Shown: positions 7,105-15,743, counted from the stretch's first letter. The stretch: 35,633 nucleotides of DNA from an uncultured Alistipes sp. (GCA_958449275.1 CAUDHE010000014.1:1-35633), one strand, 5' to 3'. Numbers and translations: made by a program. The notes: generated by a model from the letters alone, not told the origin.

Positions 7105-8148
7105 ATGAATTACGGTATTAGCATTCTTTTTCGTGCCATCCCGCTCTTGATGGCCGCATTCTGTTTCGCCTACGGAGCTTATGTGCTCGCGGCGGGCGAT
7201 AATCCCGATCGACTCACCGCAGGTCCCGTAATATTTTTTCTCGGTTCGATCTGCATGGCGCTCTATTGTACCGCGGCAACGATAATCCGTCAGATTATCG
7301 GTACGTACAATACCGTGGCGAAGTATGTTTTTCCCATTTTGGGTTATGCTTTCGCGCTGTTCACTCTCATCTACGGTCTTACCATCATCGACGTACACTA
7401 TGCGCCGACTTATGTGTCGGGCCACATCGTATGCGGACTCGCTCTTATTACGGCATGCGTGGCGACCGCCGCGACGGCATCGACCCGATTCGGCCTCATA
7501 CCCGTAAACTCCGCCGATGAAAGCCGAGCGTTCAATCCTTCGGGATTCTCGCGTACCGTCGGCAGCATACTCATGGGCGTCGTCGCCGTCGTGTCGGCCG
7601 TGGCGTGGATATGGGCCATAATACTGCTCACCACGGGGCATACCCGAGCGCATATCGTCGCAGGTTGCGTAATGACGGGCATAGCGTGCGTATGTACGTC
7701 GCTCATAGCGCTGGTCGCGAGCATCGTACGTCAGGTGCAGGGCGTATATACCGACGGCGAGAAGGTCGTGTGGCCCTTGTGGGTTCTCGTCTTGGGCTTG
7801 GCGGCATTCGTTCTGGGACTGGTGATGATATTCGTACATTGGGGCGAGCCCGTCGATTTCGTTGGATTCGTGCTCATAGGTCTGGCACTCATCTGCTGGA
7901 GCATATCGAGCAAGGTGATATTGTTGGCCAAGATATGGCATTCGGAATATGCGCTGGCATCGCGCATCCCGATAATTCCCGTGATGACGGCTTTGACATG
8001 TCTGTTTATGGCCGCGTTCTTGTTCGAGGAGGCTTTGTTCAAAACCAAGTTCTTCGTACCTGCCCGCGTACTTATGGGCTTCGGCGCCATATGTTTCACG
8101 CTGTTCTCGATCGTGTCGATCCTCGAAAGCGGAGCCAAGCATAAGTAA
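7105..8148 (+). CDS. yhiM: YhiM-like inner membrane protein (DUF2776)
   Basis: The 347-residue protein is polytopic, with about ten hydrophobic helices arranged in repeated blocks. It matches E. coli YhiM (DUF2776) throughout, as I recall that sequence: an IPLLMA..CFAYGAYVL start, a VSGHIVCGLALITACVATAA block, a W-rich central helix pair, and the highly conserved end SRIPIIPVM..LTCLFMAAFL and VLMGFGAICFTLFSIVSILE. YhiM has been linked to acid survival in E. coli, but its molecular activity is not established. The frame could start further upstream, but the ATG at 7105 aligns with the family N-terminus. An inverted repeat sits just before the start. The gene is flanked by a fimbrillin-like gene and an HTH gene, within a patch that looks accessory. 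Confidence 0.85.
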   Translation: MNYGISILFRAIPLLMAAFCFAYGAYVLAAGDNPDRLTAGPVIFFLGSICMALYCTAATIIRQIIGTYNTVAKYVFPILGYAFALFTLIYGLTIIDVHYAPTYVSGHIVCGLALITACVATAATASTRFGLIPVNSADESRAFNPSGFSRTVGSILMGVVAVVSAVAWIWAIILLTTGHTRAHIVAGCVMTGIACVCTSLIALVASIVRQVQGVYTDGEKVVWPLWVLVLGLAAFVLGLVMIFVHWGEPVDFVGFVLIGLALICWSISSKVILLAKIWHSEYALASRIPIIPVMTALTCLFMAAFLFEEALFKTKFFVPARVLMGFGAICFTLFSIVSILESGAKHK

Positions 8149-8253
8149 ACTCCGGATTGGTCAGGTTGCGGCTTGTACGGATCAAATAGTCACAGCCCGA
8201 CACCGAAAAACATTCAATACACAAAAAACGGTCTGAATGCCGTTATCTCGAAT

Positions 8254-8565
8254 ATGAAAAAAGATGGGACGACTATGCAGCCGACAATGATCGTATATCA
8301 GATGACCGAAGACCAATTAAGGGTATTTGCGAATTGCGTCGTTGAACAGACGCGGGATCTTATGATCGAAGAGGCGCGTCGGATAGTCGCCTCGGTCATG
8401 GGTGACAGATTCGAGTATTGCTCCGTGGCGGAGGCTTGCGAGATAACGGGCAAAACCCGTCAGACTCTTTCCGCCTGGGTGAAAAAAGGGCGTCTGCACC
8501 CCGTATACAATGGGAACAAAATGCTGTTTCTGCGTGAGGAGGTCGTGCGGGAGGCGGGATTGTGA
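8254..8565 (+). CDS. Helix-turn-helix (excisionase/MerR-like) DNA-binding protein
   Basis: The 103-residue protein has an N-terminal segment (about 1-50) with a helical stretch (TEDQLRVFANCVVEQTRDLM). A C-terminal HTH_17-like domain follows: VAEACEITGKTRQTLSAWVK, a wing (RLHPVYNGNKMLFL), and REEVVREAGL. Such proteins are common on integrative elements, as excisionases or small regulators, and are also chromosomal. The start at 8254 (MKKDGTTMQ) is chosen because it gives a compact protein; 8275 and an upstream frame from 8173 are alternatives. A decayed paralogue of the second half lies in the same orientation at 4546-4710. A bidirectional terminator follows. Confidence 0.75.
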   Translation: MKKDGTTMQPTMIVYQMTEDQLRVFANCVVEQTRDLMIEEARRIVASVMGDRFEYCSVAEACEITGKTRQTLSAWVKKGRLHPVYNGNKMLFLREEVVREAGL

Positions 8566-8598
8566 AAATGCCACCCCGTTCTTGTCGCGGCAGCTATA

Positions 8599-8645
8599 AA
8601 ACGACTAACCCCCGACAACTTTCACGTTGTCGGGGGGAGTCGTTT
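8599..8645. terminator. Bidirectional terminator between the HTH gene and degP
   Basis: AAACGACT and CCCCCGACAA pair with TTGTCGGGGG and AGTCGTTT around a small loop. A/T-rich ends on both sides fit convergent termination of the two flanking genes. Confidence 0.8.
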
Positions 8646-8662
8646 CATGTACACTCTCTCGG

Positions 8663-10168
8663 CTACTCCACTATTACGTAGCTCGATGCGCGTCCGTCGG
8701 GATATACTCCGTCGATGGTCGATATTTTGTCGGTCATGCGCTCCAGCTCGGCGAGCGATTTCACGGGGCGATCGTTGATGTGGGTGATTACGAATCCCTC
8801 GCGTACTCGGGCTCTCTCGAGCAGGCCGCCTCGTTTTACGCTAATCACCTGCACTCCGCCGCGAATCTCCAGCTTATCGCACAGCTTCTTGCCCGCATCG
8901 GCGAACTTGCCGCCCAGCGTCGCTGTCACATCCACGCTCTCGCGGGTCATAAGTTCGTTCTTACCTGCGCGGTTCTTCAGCGTCACTTCGATGTCCTTGG
9001 TCGAACCGTTGCGCTTCACGGTCACCGTTACCTTGTCGTTGGGACGATGCTGCGCCATCTTCTCCATCATGGTCGAGGCGTCGTCGGTCTTGGCTCCGTC
9101 GATGGCCGTGATGATATCGCCTTTGCGAATACCTGCCTCGGCGGCTGCGCTGTCATTCACTACCGATGCGACGTAGAGTCCGCCCGTCTGTTCGATACCC
9201 AGTTCCTTGCCTTCCTCCTCGATGAAGCGGTCGTCGATGGCACGATACGATATGCCGAGCATTGCGCGCTGTACCATTCCGTACTCCTTAAGGTCTACTA
9301 CCACCTTGCGAACTATGCTTTCGGGCACTGCGAACGAGTAACCCATGTAGGTTCCCGTCGACGATTTGATTACCGTGTTGATACCCACCAGCTCGCCGCG
9401 GGTGTTCACCAGCGCACCTCCCGAGTTGCCGGGGTTGACGGCCGCATCGGTCTGAATGAACGACTCCACCCGCATCTCGTTGGGGATTACGCCCAGTTGA
9501 CGCGCTTTGGCGCTGACGATTCCTGCCGTGATGGTCGACTGAAGATCGAACGGAGATCCGATCGCCAGAACCCATTCGCCCAAGCGCAGGTCGTCCGATT
9601 TGCCGAACGGAATGGTCGGCAGGTCGTCGGCATCGATCTTGATGAGAGCCACGTCGGCTGTGGGGTCCGTTCCCACCAGTTTGGCGTCGAACGAACGGCC
9701 GTCGTTGAGCTTCACCTTGAGTTTGGTCGACTCCTCGACCACGTGATTGTTGGTGACTATGTAGCCGTCGGCCGATATTATGACTCCCGAGCCGCCCGCA
9801 CGCTGTTCGCGGGTCTGCGGTTGTCCCGATCCTCCGCCACCGTAGGGTATGCCGAAAAATTCATAGAAAGGATCGTACGATCCGTATGAACGCCCTCCTC
9901 CGTACTGCACCTCGCGCACCGCTTCGATGTTGACCACGGCTTTCACCGCATTTTCGGCCGCATAGGTCAGGTCGGGATATTGATCGGCCTGATAAGCCGT
10001 GAAATGGTTTCCCGCCTGCTGTTCGGGATCGCTCCAGGTTACGTTTCCGCCGCGGTGGCGCACCGCCGATTCGTGAGACAGATATTTATCCACGCCCCAC
10101 GCGGTGATTCCGCCGGCTGCAGCCGATACGAGGACCGATCCGAAAAATAATAATGCCGTCTTTTTCAT
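8663..10168 (-). CDS. degP: DegP/HtrA-family periplasmic serine protease
   Basis: The 501-residue protein has an N-terminal signal or anchor segment (MKKTALLFFGSVLVSAAAGG). The trypsin-like domain has the triad His142 (TNNHVV), Asp172 (TADVALIKID) and Ser249 (GNSGGALV). A Gly/Tyr-rich LA-like loop lies at about 88-116. Two PDZ domains follow, at about 285-375 (MLGISYRAID, GLYVASVVNDSAA) and 410-495 (GGVQVISVKRGGLLERARV). HtrA proteases degrade or refold damaged envelope proteins. The start at 10168 is preferred because the longer frame to 10246 would hide the signal peptide behind 26 extra residues. It is a single gene between a terminator and the divergent metK unit. I found no strict TAnnTTTG promoter. 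Confidence 0.95.
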   Translation of the reverse strand: MKKTALLFFGSVLVSAAAGGITAWGVDKYLSHESAVRHRGGNVTWSDPEQQAGNHFTAYQADQYPDLTYAAENAVKAVVNIEAVREVQYGGGRSYGSYDPFYEFFGIPYGGGGSGQPQTREQRAGGSGVIISADGYIVTNNHVVEESTKLKVKLNDGRSFDAKLVGTDPTADVALIKIDADDLPTIPFGKSDDLRLGEWVLAIGSPFDLQSTITAGIVSAKARQLGVIPNEMRVESFIQTDAAVNPGNSGGALVNTRGELVGINTVIKSSTGTYMGYSFAVPESIVRKVVVDLKEYGMVQRAMLGISYRAIDDRFIEEEGKELGIEQTGGLYVASVVNDSAAAEAGIRKGDIITAIDGAKTDDASTMMEKMAQHRPNDKVTVTVKRNGSTKDIEVTLKNRAGKNELMTRESVDVTATLGGKFADAGKKLCDKLEIRGGVQVISVKRGGLLERARVREGFVITHINDRPVKSLAELERMTDKISTIDGVYPDGRASSYVIVE

Positions 10169-10327
10169 AATAACACAAATTTTCAAGTTTTGTTTATAAT
10201 TCCAAATAGGCAATTTCAACCATAGGCAAATGTCTCGAATTTTCAATTTCGCATTTATAACGCGGTATTCGGAGCGTTTATTATATATAATGTGAAAAAA
10301 TATTACTGTAATTTCTCAGTGGAGGCC

Positions 10328-10378
10328 CGCCTGCGGTGCCCGAATACAGATTCGGAAATGTTTTGCGGGGGGCAGGCG
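10328..10378. repeat. GC-rich nested hairpin between degP and metK
   Basis: CGCCTGC (10328-10334) pairs with GCAGGCG (10372-10378). Inside is a second perfect hairpin, CCGAAT-ACAG-ATTCGG (10340-10355). It lies before the metK promoter, outside both predicted transcripts, and has no T-run. It resembles the other intergenic palindromes in general form but not in sequence. Confidence 0.5.
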
Positions 10379-10395
10379 ACTTTTTCGCGCACGGT

Positions 10396-10425
10396 TTTGC
10401 ATTTGCGATTTTTTGTGTAATTTTG
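10396..10425 (+). promoter_or_regulatory. Promoter of metK
   Basis: TTTG (10396-10399) and TAATTTTG (10418-10425) match the Bacteroidota -33/-7 elements with an 18-bp spacer. The transcript would begin near 10432, about 10 nt before the riboswitch-like fold, leaving a leader of some 115 nt. Confidence 0.75.
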
Positions 10426-10442
10426 CACCGATCGAAATCAAA

Positions 10443-10492
10443 TGTGGAAGGATTTGGACTGCTTGCAACCACAATAAAAATGCTAAAAGGCG
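10443..10492 (+). promoter_or_regulatory. Candidate SAM-II riboswitch in the metK leader
   Basis: Stem P1 is TGTGG (10443-10447) with CCACA (10469-10473). Its loop contains GATTT, eight bases, then TGCAA, the same spacing as in the crystallised SAM-II RNA as I recall it. After P1 comes an A-rich linker and TGCTAAAAGG, matching the conserved GCUAAA...GG. A pseudoknot can form from 10460-10464 with 10488-10492 and from GCA 10465-10467 with TGC 10481-10483, leaving the TAAA bases free as in the SAM pocket. The aptamer lies between the promoter and the SAM synthetase gene, the expected target. No terminator follows, so control would act on translation or RNA stability. No covariance model was run. 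Confidence 0.7.
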
Positions 10493-10548
10493 TATAATTA
10501 AGGTATTACGACAGTCGCATCTTCCATACGTTAAAAAAAATTTAAGGT

Positions 10549-11841
10549 ATGGCTTTTTTATTTACCTCCGAGTCGGTGTCGGAAGGACACCCCGACAAAG
10601 TGTCGGATCAGATATCGGATGCTATTCTCGATGAATTTCTCCGTCGCGATCCCCGATCGAAAGTCGCTTGCGAAACGCTTTGCACCACGGGTTTGGTAGT
10701 GGTTGCGGGCGAGGTGCGTTCGGATGCTTACGTAGACATCCAAAGCGTAGCGCGACGCGTGATCGACCGCATAGGCTACAATCGCAGCGAATATCAGTTC
10801 GATGCTGCGTCGTGCGGCATATTGTCGGCCATTCACGAGCAGTCGTCGGATATAAACCGGGGCGTGGTGCGCGACGAAGCTGCCGCACAGGGTGCGGGCG
10901 ATCAGGGCATCATGTTCGGATACGCCTGCAACGAAACCCGCGAATACATGCCTGCGACGCTTATTTTGTCGCACGTCATAATGAAGGAGTTGGCTGCTAT
11001 CCGTCGCGAGGGCGTCGCAATGCCCTACTTGCGCCCCGACGCCAAGAGTCAGGTGACCATAGAGTACGACAGCGCGACGGGCAAGGCTCTGCGCGTGCAC
11101 ACTATCGTGGTATCTACCCAGCACGACGAGTTTATCGCCGCCGACGATACTCGCGACGAGAAGGAGGCCGAGCGTATGATGCAGGAGCGTATCCGCGAGG
11201 ATGTGCGTAATATTCTCATTCCGCGCGTGAAGGCCCGTTTGCAGCGTGCGGGCGATTGTTTGGCGGAACTTATCGGCGACGATTACATTCTGCATGTCAA
11301 TCCCACGGGCAAGTTCGTCATAGGCGGTCCCCACGGAGATACGGGACTCACGGGACGTAAGATCATAGTGGACTCTTACGGCGGACGCGGTGCGCACGGT
11401 GGCGGAGCGTTCTCGGGCAAAGATTCTTCCAAGGTAGATCGCTCGGCGGCTTATGCGGCACGCCATATAGCGAAGAACATGGTGGCGGCGGGTGTGGCCG
11501 ATCAAATGTTGGTGCAGCTCAGTTATGCCATAGGCATAGCCGAACCGTTGTCGATATACGTCGATACCTACGGCTCTTCTAAAATAGGATTGTCGGACGG
11601 CGAGATTGCGGAACGTATCGGTCGTCTGTTCGATCTGCGTCCCGCAGCGATAGTCGATCGTTTCGGTTTGAAGAACCCCATATTCGAGGCTACGGCGTCG
11701 TACGGCCATTTCGGCAATCGTCCTTATAAGAAGACTGTGAAAGTATTCGAAAACGGCAACGAAGTCGATCGCGAGATAGAGTTTTTCGGCTGGGAGAGAC
11801 TCGATGCCGTGGATGAGATCCGCCGCGAATTAGGATTGTAG
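10549..11841 (+). CDS. metK: S-adenosylmethionine synthetase
   Basis: This 430-residue enzyme makes S-adenosylmethionine from methionine and ATP. It begins with the family signature (FTSESVSEGHPDKVSDQISD), has the GAGDQGIMFGYA hexapeptide region at about 118-129, and the P-loop-like GGGAFSGKDSSKVDRSAAY segment. It is longer than the about 384-residue E. coli enzyme because of insertions in the central part (for example ERMMQERIREDVRN), as in the Bacteroidota branch. The start at 10549 is directly at the conserved N-terminus. A SAM-II-like leader and a strong promoter precede it and a terminator follows, so it is a single gene with probable product feedback. Confidence 0.97.
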   Translation: MAFLFTSESVSEGHPDKVSDQISDAILDEFLRRDPRSKVACETLCTTGLVVVAGEVRSDAYVDIQSVARRVIDRIGYNRSEYQFDAASCGILSAIHEQSSDINRGVVRDEAAAQGAGDQGIMFGYACNETREYMPATLILSHVIMKELAAIRREGVAMPYLRPDAKSQVTIEYDSATGKALRVHTIVVSTQHDEFIAADDTRDEKEAERMMQERIREDVRNILIPRVKARLQRAGDCLAELIGDDYILHVNPTGKFVIGGPHGDTGLTGRKIIVDSYGGRGAHGGGAFSGKDSSKVDRSAAYAARHIAKNMVAAGVADQMLVQLSYAIGIAEPLSIYVDTYGSSKIGLSDGEIAERIGRLFDLRPAAIVDRFGLKNPIFEATASYGHFGNRPYKKTVKVFENGNEVDREIEFFGWERLDAVDEIRRELGL

Positions 11842-11867
11842 ATTGCCTCCTTGTCTTACCGATTGAG

Positions 11868-11891
11868 CGCCCGATTCATGTCGGGCGTTTT
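11868..11891 (+). terminator. Terminator after metK
   Basis: CGCCCGA / TCGGGCG with a 6-nt loop, followed by TTTT. The remaining 11892-12111 holds no recognisable gene. Confidence 0.85.
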
Positions 11892-12111
11892 CGGTTTATG
11901 CGTTTCGATGTACTGTCGAAGTCGCGAAATATCGACGAAAAACAGTGTTGTCCGTTTTGTCGTTTTACGTGGCGTATTGATGGTTAATAAGGTTGTGTAT
12001 AGATATTTAGCGATTTGTCGTGTGGCGAAATAACCCTCGGTTTGTGATAAAATTATTGTATACGGTGACGGAAAAATCGCGTTGCATTCGTCGAGTCTGG
12101 GGTTATTGTCG

Positions 12112-12119
12112 TACTTTTG
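12112..12119 (+). promoter_or_regulatory. -7 element of the etfBA-acd operon
   Basis: TACTTTTG fits TAnnTTTG exactly and is followed by GCA, as is common. No clear TTTG is found 19-21 bp upstream, so the -33 part is weak. Transcription would start near 12126. Confidence 0.55.
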
Positions 12120-12156
12120 CACGAATTTTTAAGAATTTTTAGGATTGATGAGAAAA

Positions 12157-12954
12157 ATGAAAATCGCGGTGCTTGTGAAGCAAGTGACCGATACGCGCGA
12201 AACGATCGAGGCCAAGGTTAACGCCGACGGCGTGATCGACAGAAATTCGCTTCCGGCGATTTGCAATCCCGATGATCTGAACGCCTTGGAGCAGGCTTTG
12301 CGCCTCAAGGAAAAATTGGCCGAGTGCGAAATAGTGTTGATAAGTATGGGGCCGCAGCGGGCCGAGGAGGTGCTTCGCGAAGGAATATATCGCGGTGCCG
12401 ACGAGGGAGTCCTGTTGTCGGACCGTCGTTTCGCGGGGGCCGATACGCTGGCTACCTCGTACGCTTTGGCTATGGCGTTGCGAAAGATAAATCCCGATTT
12501 GATATTGGCGGGTCGTCAGTCTATCGACGGCGATACGGCTCATGTGGGTCCCCAGACCGCGCAGGCGTTGGGATGGCCGCAAGTGACCTATGTCGAGGAG
12601 ATAACCGAATGCGGCGATGGCAAAATTACGGCGCGCCGTCGCACCGATAAGGGCGTAGAGGTGGTGAGTGCCGTTTTGCCTGCCGTGATGACCGTCGGCG
12701 GCAAGAGCGCCGCGCCTTGCAGACCGTGTAATGTCCGTCGTATTCTCGATTACCGCAAATGTGGAATCGCTTGTTGGACGGCCGATGATTTGGGCGGCGA
12801 TGTTGCACGTTACGGTTTGGGCGGTTCGCCCACGCAGGTGGTGGACAGCCGCACGATAACCGCTGATCATAAGGATACGACATGGATCGGAGCCGATGAC
12901 GAATCTTTGACCGATTTCGTGGGGCGACTGGTTGACAGTCACATTATCGAATAA
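12157..12954 (+). CDS. etfB: Electron transfer flavoprotein beta subunit
   Basis: The 265-residue protein (MKIAVLVKQVTDTRETIEAK...) is the EtfB subunit that, with EtfA, carries electrons to or from acyl-CoA dehydrogenases. It has the conserved NPDDLNALEQALRLKE segment and the GRQSIDGDTAHVGPQTAQALG nucleotide-binding loop. Upstream in-frame starts at 12148 and a TTG at 12145 would add only a few residues; 12157 matches the usual MKI start and has an AGGA 12 nt upstream. It is the first gene of etfB-etfA-acyl-CoA dehydrogenase, with gaps of 18 and 4 bp. The style of the pair resembles ETFs of anaerobes; whether it bifurcates electrons is not settled by sequence alone. Confidence 0.93.
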   Translation: MKIAVLVKQVTDTRETIEAKVNADGVIDRNSLPAICNPDDLNALEQALRLKEKLAECEIVLISMGPQRAEEVLREGIYRGADEGVLLSDRRFAGADTLATSYALAMALRKINPDLILAGRQSIDGDTAHVGPQTAQALGWPQVTYVEEITECGDGKITARRRTDKGVEVVSAVLPAVMTVGGKSAAPCRPCNVRRILDYRKCGIACWTADDLGGDVARYGLGGSPTQVVDSRTITADHKDTTWIGADDESLTDFVGRLVDSHIIE

Positions 12955-12972
12955 TCTTAAATGAAGTGACGC

Positions 12973-13989
12973 ATGAAGAATGTAATGATATATTGCCAGA
13001 CCGAAAACCGCTCGATGTGCGAAGTGAGTCTGGAGCTTCTGACCAAGGGACGACGATTGGCCGAACAGCTCGGCGGCGAGCTTTCTGCCGTGCTCGTGGG
13101 CGATAAGGTGTCGCATCTGGCGGCCGAGGCATACCGTTACGGAGCGCAACGGGTGTTCTGTGCCGAGGATGAGAGACTGAAGGATTACCTTACCCTGCCC
13201 TATGTCAAGATCGTAAAGCATGTGGTCGAGACGGAGCGTCCCGAGATCTTTCTCGCGGGTGCGACGAGCGAGGGCCGCGACATGACGCCCCGCCTTGCGG
13301 CGGAGTTGGGATGCGGACTCACGGCCGACTGTACCGCTTTGGAGTTGGGCGACTGTTCGTATAAAGAGAATGAGTACCGCGGTGTTCTGAAGTGTATTCG
13401 TCCGAGTTTCGTAGCCAATCAGCTGACGACGATCATATCTCCGGTTACGCGTCCGCAGATGGCTACCATACGCGAGGGCGTGATGGCCAAGGAGCCGTCG
13501 GCTGCGGCGGTGTCGGGTGTTTGCGAGACGGTCGATGTCGCGTCGTTGCTCGCTCCCGAAGATTTTGCGGTAGCCGTTATCGAGAAGCATGCCGAGGCGC
13601 AGGGCGTAGATCTGAAGGGCGCCAAAGTTATCGTTGCGGGCGGATACGGAATGGGCAGCGCCGAAAATTTCGCGTCGCTGTTCCGTCTGGCCGAGCTGCT
13701 CGGGGGCGAGGTCGGTGCCACCCGTGCCGCGATAGATGCCGGTTACGTGGGCGGTTACGAACGTATGATAGGTCAGACGGGTATAACCGTGCGTCCGAAA
13801 CTTTACATAGCATGCGGTATTTCGGGTCAGGTGCAGCATACGGTTGGCATGGATCGCTCGGCTTGCATAATCTCAATCAACTGCGACGCCGATGCTCCTA
13901 TCCACAAGATCGCCGATTATGCGATCGTGGGCGATGCAAAACAGACCGTGGAGAAGCTCATAACGCTCATAAGCAACAACAGACGATAA
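12973..13989 (+). CDS. etfA: Electron transfer flavoprotein alpha subunit
   Basis: The 338-residue EtfA carries the FAD-binding C-terminal domain with the signature KLYIACGISGQVQHTVGM and NCDADAPIHKIADYAIVGDA. The N-terminal domain has GATSEGRDMTPRLAAELGCG and the loop RPQMATIREGVM, also typical of the family. It forms the heterodimer with EtfB encoded directly upstream and hands electrons to or from the dehydrogenase encoded 4 bp downstream. Confidence 0.95.
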   Translation: MKNVMIYCQTENRSMCEVSLELLTKGRRLAEQLGGELSAVLVGDKVSHLAAEAYRYGAQRVFCAEDERLKDYLTLPYVKIVKHVVETERPEIFLAGATSEGRDMTPRLAAELGCGLTADCTALELGDCSYKENEYRGVLKCIRPSFVANQLTTIISPVTRPQMATIREGVMAKEPSAAAVSGVCETVDVASLLAPEDFAVAVIEKHAEAQGVDLKGAKVIVAGGYGMGSAENFASLFRLAELLGGEVGATRAAIDAGYVGGYERMIGQTGITVRPKLYIACGISGQVQHTVGMDRSACIISINCDADAPIHKIADYAIVGDAKQTVEKLITLISNNRR

Positions 13990-13993
13990 GATC

Positions 13994-15718
13994 ATGAAGA
14001 ATTTTTACAAAGATAACGACAGACTCAAGCGTCAGCTTACCCACCCCGTTATGAAGCGCGTGGTGGCGCTCAAGGAGGACAATTATTCGCAGTGCAGGAC
14101 CTACGCTTCGGCTCCCGAGAATTTCGGCGATGCGGTCGATTGCTACGACAAGGTGATGGAGGTCATGGGCGAGATTTGCGCCTCGACCATTGCCGAGAAC
14201 GCTTTCGACGTCGATGCCGAGGGGCCTCATTGCGAGAACGGTCGCGTTAGCTATGCCTCGGGTACGCAGCGCAATCACGAGGAGCTTACTCGTGCGGGAC
14301 TTTACGGCATATCGCTGCCGCGCGAGTATAACGGTCTGAATTTCCCGACCGTGCTTTTCGCCATGGCATCGGAGATGGTGGCGCGTGCCGATGCGGGATT
14401 TTGCAATATATGGTCGTTGCAGGATTGCGTGGATATAATTCGCGAATACGGCGACGAGGATATCAAAGCGGAGTTTCTCGGCCGCATAGCCGACGGAGCG
14501 ACATGTTCGATGGACCTTACCGAACCCGATGCGGGCAGCGATCTTCAGGCCGCGATGCTGAAGGCTACGTGGGACGAGGAGCGCGGCATGTGGCTGCTCA
14601 ACGGCGTGAAGCGTTTCATTACCAACGGCGATGCCGACATAAAGTTGATTCTGGCGCGCTCGGAGAGCGGTACGACCGATGCCCGCGGATTGTCGTGCTT
14701 CGTGTACGACAAGAGCTGGGGCGGCGTGACGGTTCGCCGCATAGAGCATAAGATGGGTATCAAAGGGTCGCCCACGTGCGAACTCGCTTTCAACGACGCT
14801 CCTGCCAAACTCGTCGGCAAGCGTTGCATGGGCCTGATACGTTGCGTGATGACCATGATGAACGGGGCGCGTCTCGACATAGGTGCCCAGTCGGTCGGCA
14901 TAATGGAGGCCGCCTTGCGCGAGGCCGTACGTTATGCCAACGAGCGACGTCAGTTCGGCGTGAAAATCGCTTCATTCCCCGCCGTGTACGAAATGTTGGG
15001 TACCATGCGTGCCAAGTTGGACGGTTCGCGTGCGCTGCTTTACGAGACGGCGCGTTATGTCGACATGGCCAAGAGTCTCGCAGCCAAGGCGGAGCAGTCT
15101 GACGACGAGCGTGCCGAGATGCGTCGTGCGGCCAAGTGCGCCGACATGCTTACTCCGCTGTTGAAACTCATGGCGGGAGAGTATTCGAACCAAGTGACCT
15201 ATGATGCCGTGCAGGTTTACGGCGGTTCGGGATATATAAAGGAGTTCGCCGTGGAGCGACTCTATCGCGATGCGCGCGTGACCACGCTCTACGAGGGTAC
15301 TTCGCAGATGCAGGTCGTGGCGGCGGCGCGATATGTGACAGGCGGAGCGCTGCTCAGCCGAATACGCGAATACGAGGCCGACGCCTCGATACTCGACGTG
15401 CCTTTGCGTTCGAAAGTGCGTTTGAAGAAGATGACCGACGATTTCGAGCGCATGTGCGGCGAGGTGGCTGCGATGGAGGGCGACTACCCTACGTTCCATG
15501 CCCGTCGTCTGGTGGAGTCGGGCGCGCGCATCGTCATAGCATATCTGTTGTTGATGGATTCCAAGTCGGACGAGCGTGCCGAGTTGTCGGCGGCCACGTA
15601 CCTCAATATGGCCGAGGCCGAGAACTGCGAGGCTGCGGCCGCTATCGCCGCAACGCACGATGCGGATTATGTAGAGCGGATGAAGTCGGCGTTTAATTGT
15701 GATTGTTCAGCGCGTTGA
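13994..15718 (+). CDS. Acyl-CoA dehydrogenase with C-terminal extension
   Basis: The 574-residue FAD enzyme has the acyl-CoA dehydrogenase core. It includes the FAD/substrate loops SMDLTEPDAGSDLQAAM and FITNGDADIKLILAR, the R-Q-F-G motif in YANERRQFGVKIASFPA, and QVYGGSGYIKEFAVERLYRDA. The catalytic Glu lies in LYEGTSQMQ. Beyond the core there are some 120 extra helical residues, as in longer acyl-CoA dehydrogenases of Bacteroidales. It oxidises an acyl-CoA, or reduces an enoyl-CoA in fermentation, with the EtfAB pair encoded immediately upstream. Cotranscription with ETF suggests a short-chain substrate such as butyryl/crotonyl-CoA; that is inference. A terminator closes the operon. Confidence 0.93.
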   Translation: MKNFYKDNDRLKRQLTHPVMKRVVALKEDNYSQCRTYASAPENFGDAVDCYDKVMEVMGEICASTIAENAFDVDAEGPHCENGRVSYASGTQRNHEELTRAGLYGISLPREYNGLNFPTVLFAMASEMVARADAGFCNIWSLQDCVDIIREYGDEDIKAEFLGRIADGATCSMDLTEPDAGSDLQAAMLKATWDEERGMWLLNGVKRFITNGDADIKLILARSESGTTDARGLSCFVYDKSWGGVTVRRIEHKMGIKGSPTCELAFNDAPAKLVGKRCMGLIRCVMTMMNGARLDIGAQSVGIMEAALREAVRYANERRQFGVKIASFPAVYEMLGTMRAKLDGSRALLYETARYVDMAKSLAAKAEQSDDERAEMRRAAKCADMLTPLLKLMAGEYSNQVTYDAVQVYGGSGYIKEFAVERLYRDARVTTLYEGTSQMQVVAAARYVTGGALLSRIREYEADASILDVPLRSKVRLKKMTDDFERMCGEVAAMEGDYPTFHARRLVESGARIVIAYLLLMDSKSDERAELSAATYLNMAEAENCEAAAAIAATHDADYVERMKSAFNCDCSAR

Positions 15719-15743
15719 TTACCACTGCGATTCATATGAAAAT

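Noticed and set aside
4800..8600. Integrated element with tRNA-Arg attachment site
   Set aside because: No second copy of the tRNA 3' end and no integrase were found, so only a scar can be suggested.
13967..14749. 260-residue antisense frame in the acyl-CoA dehydrogenase gene
   Set aside because: Shadow of a well-supported gene; no motif, no start signal.
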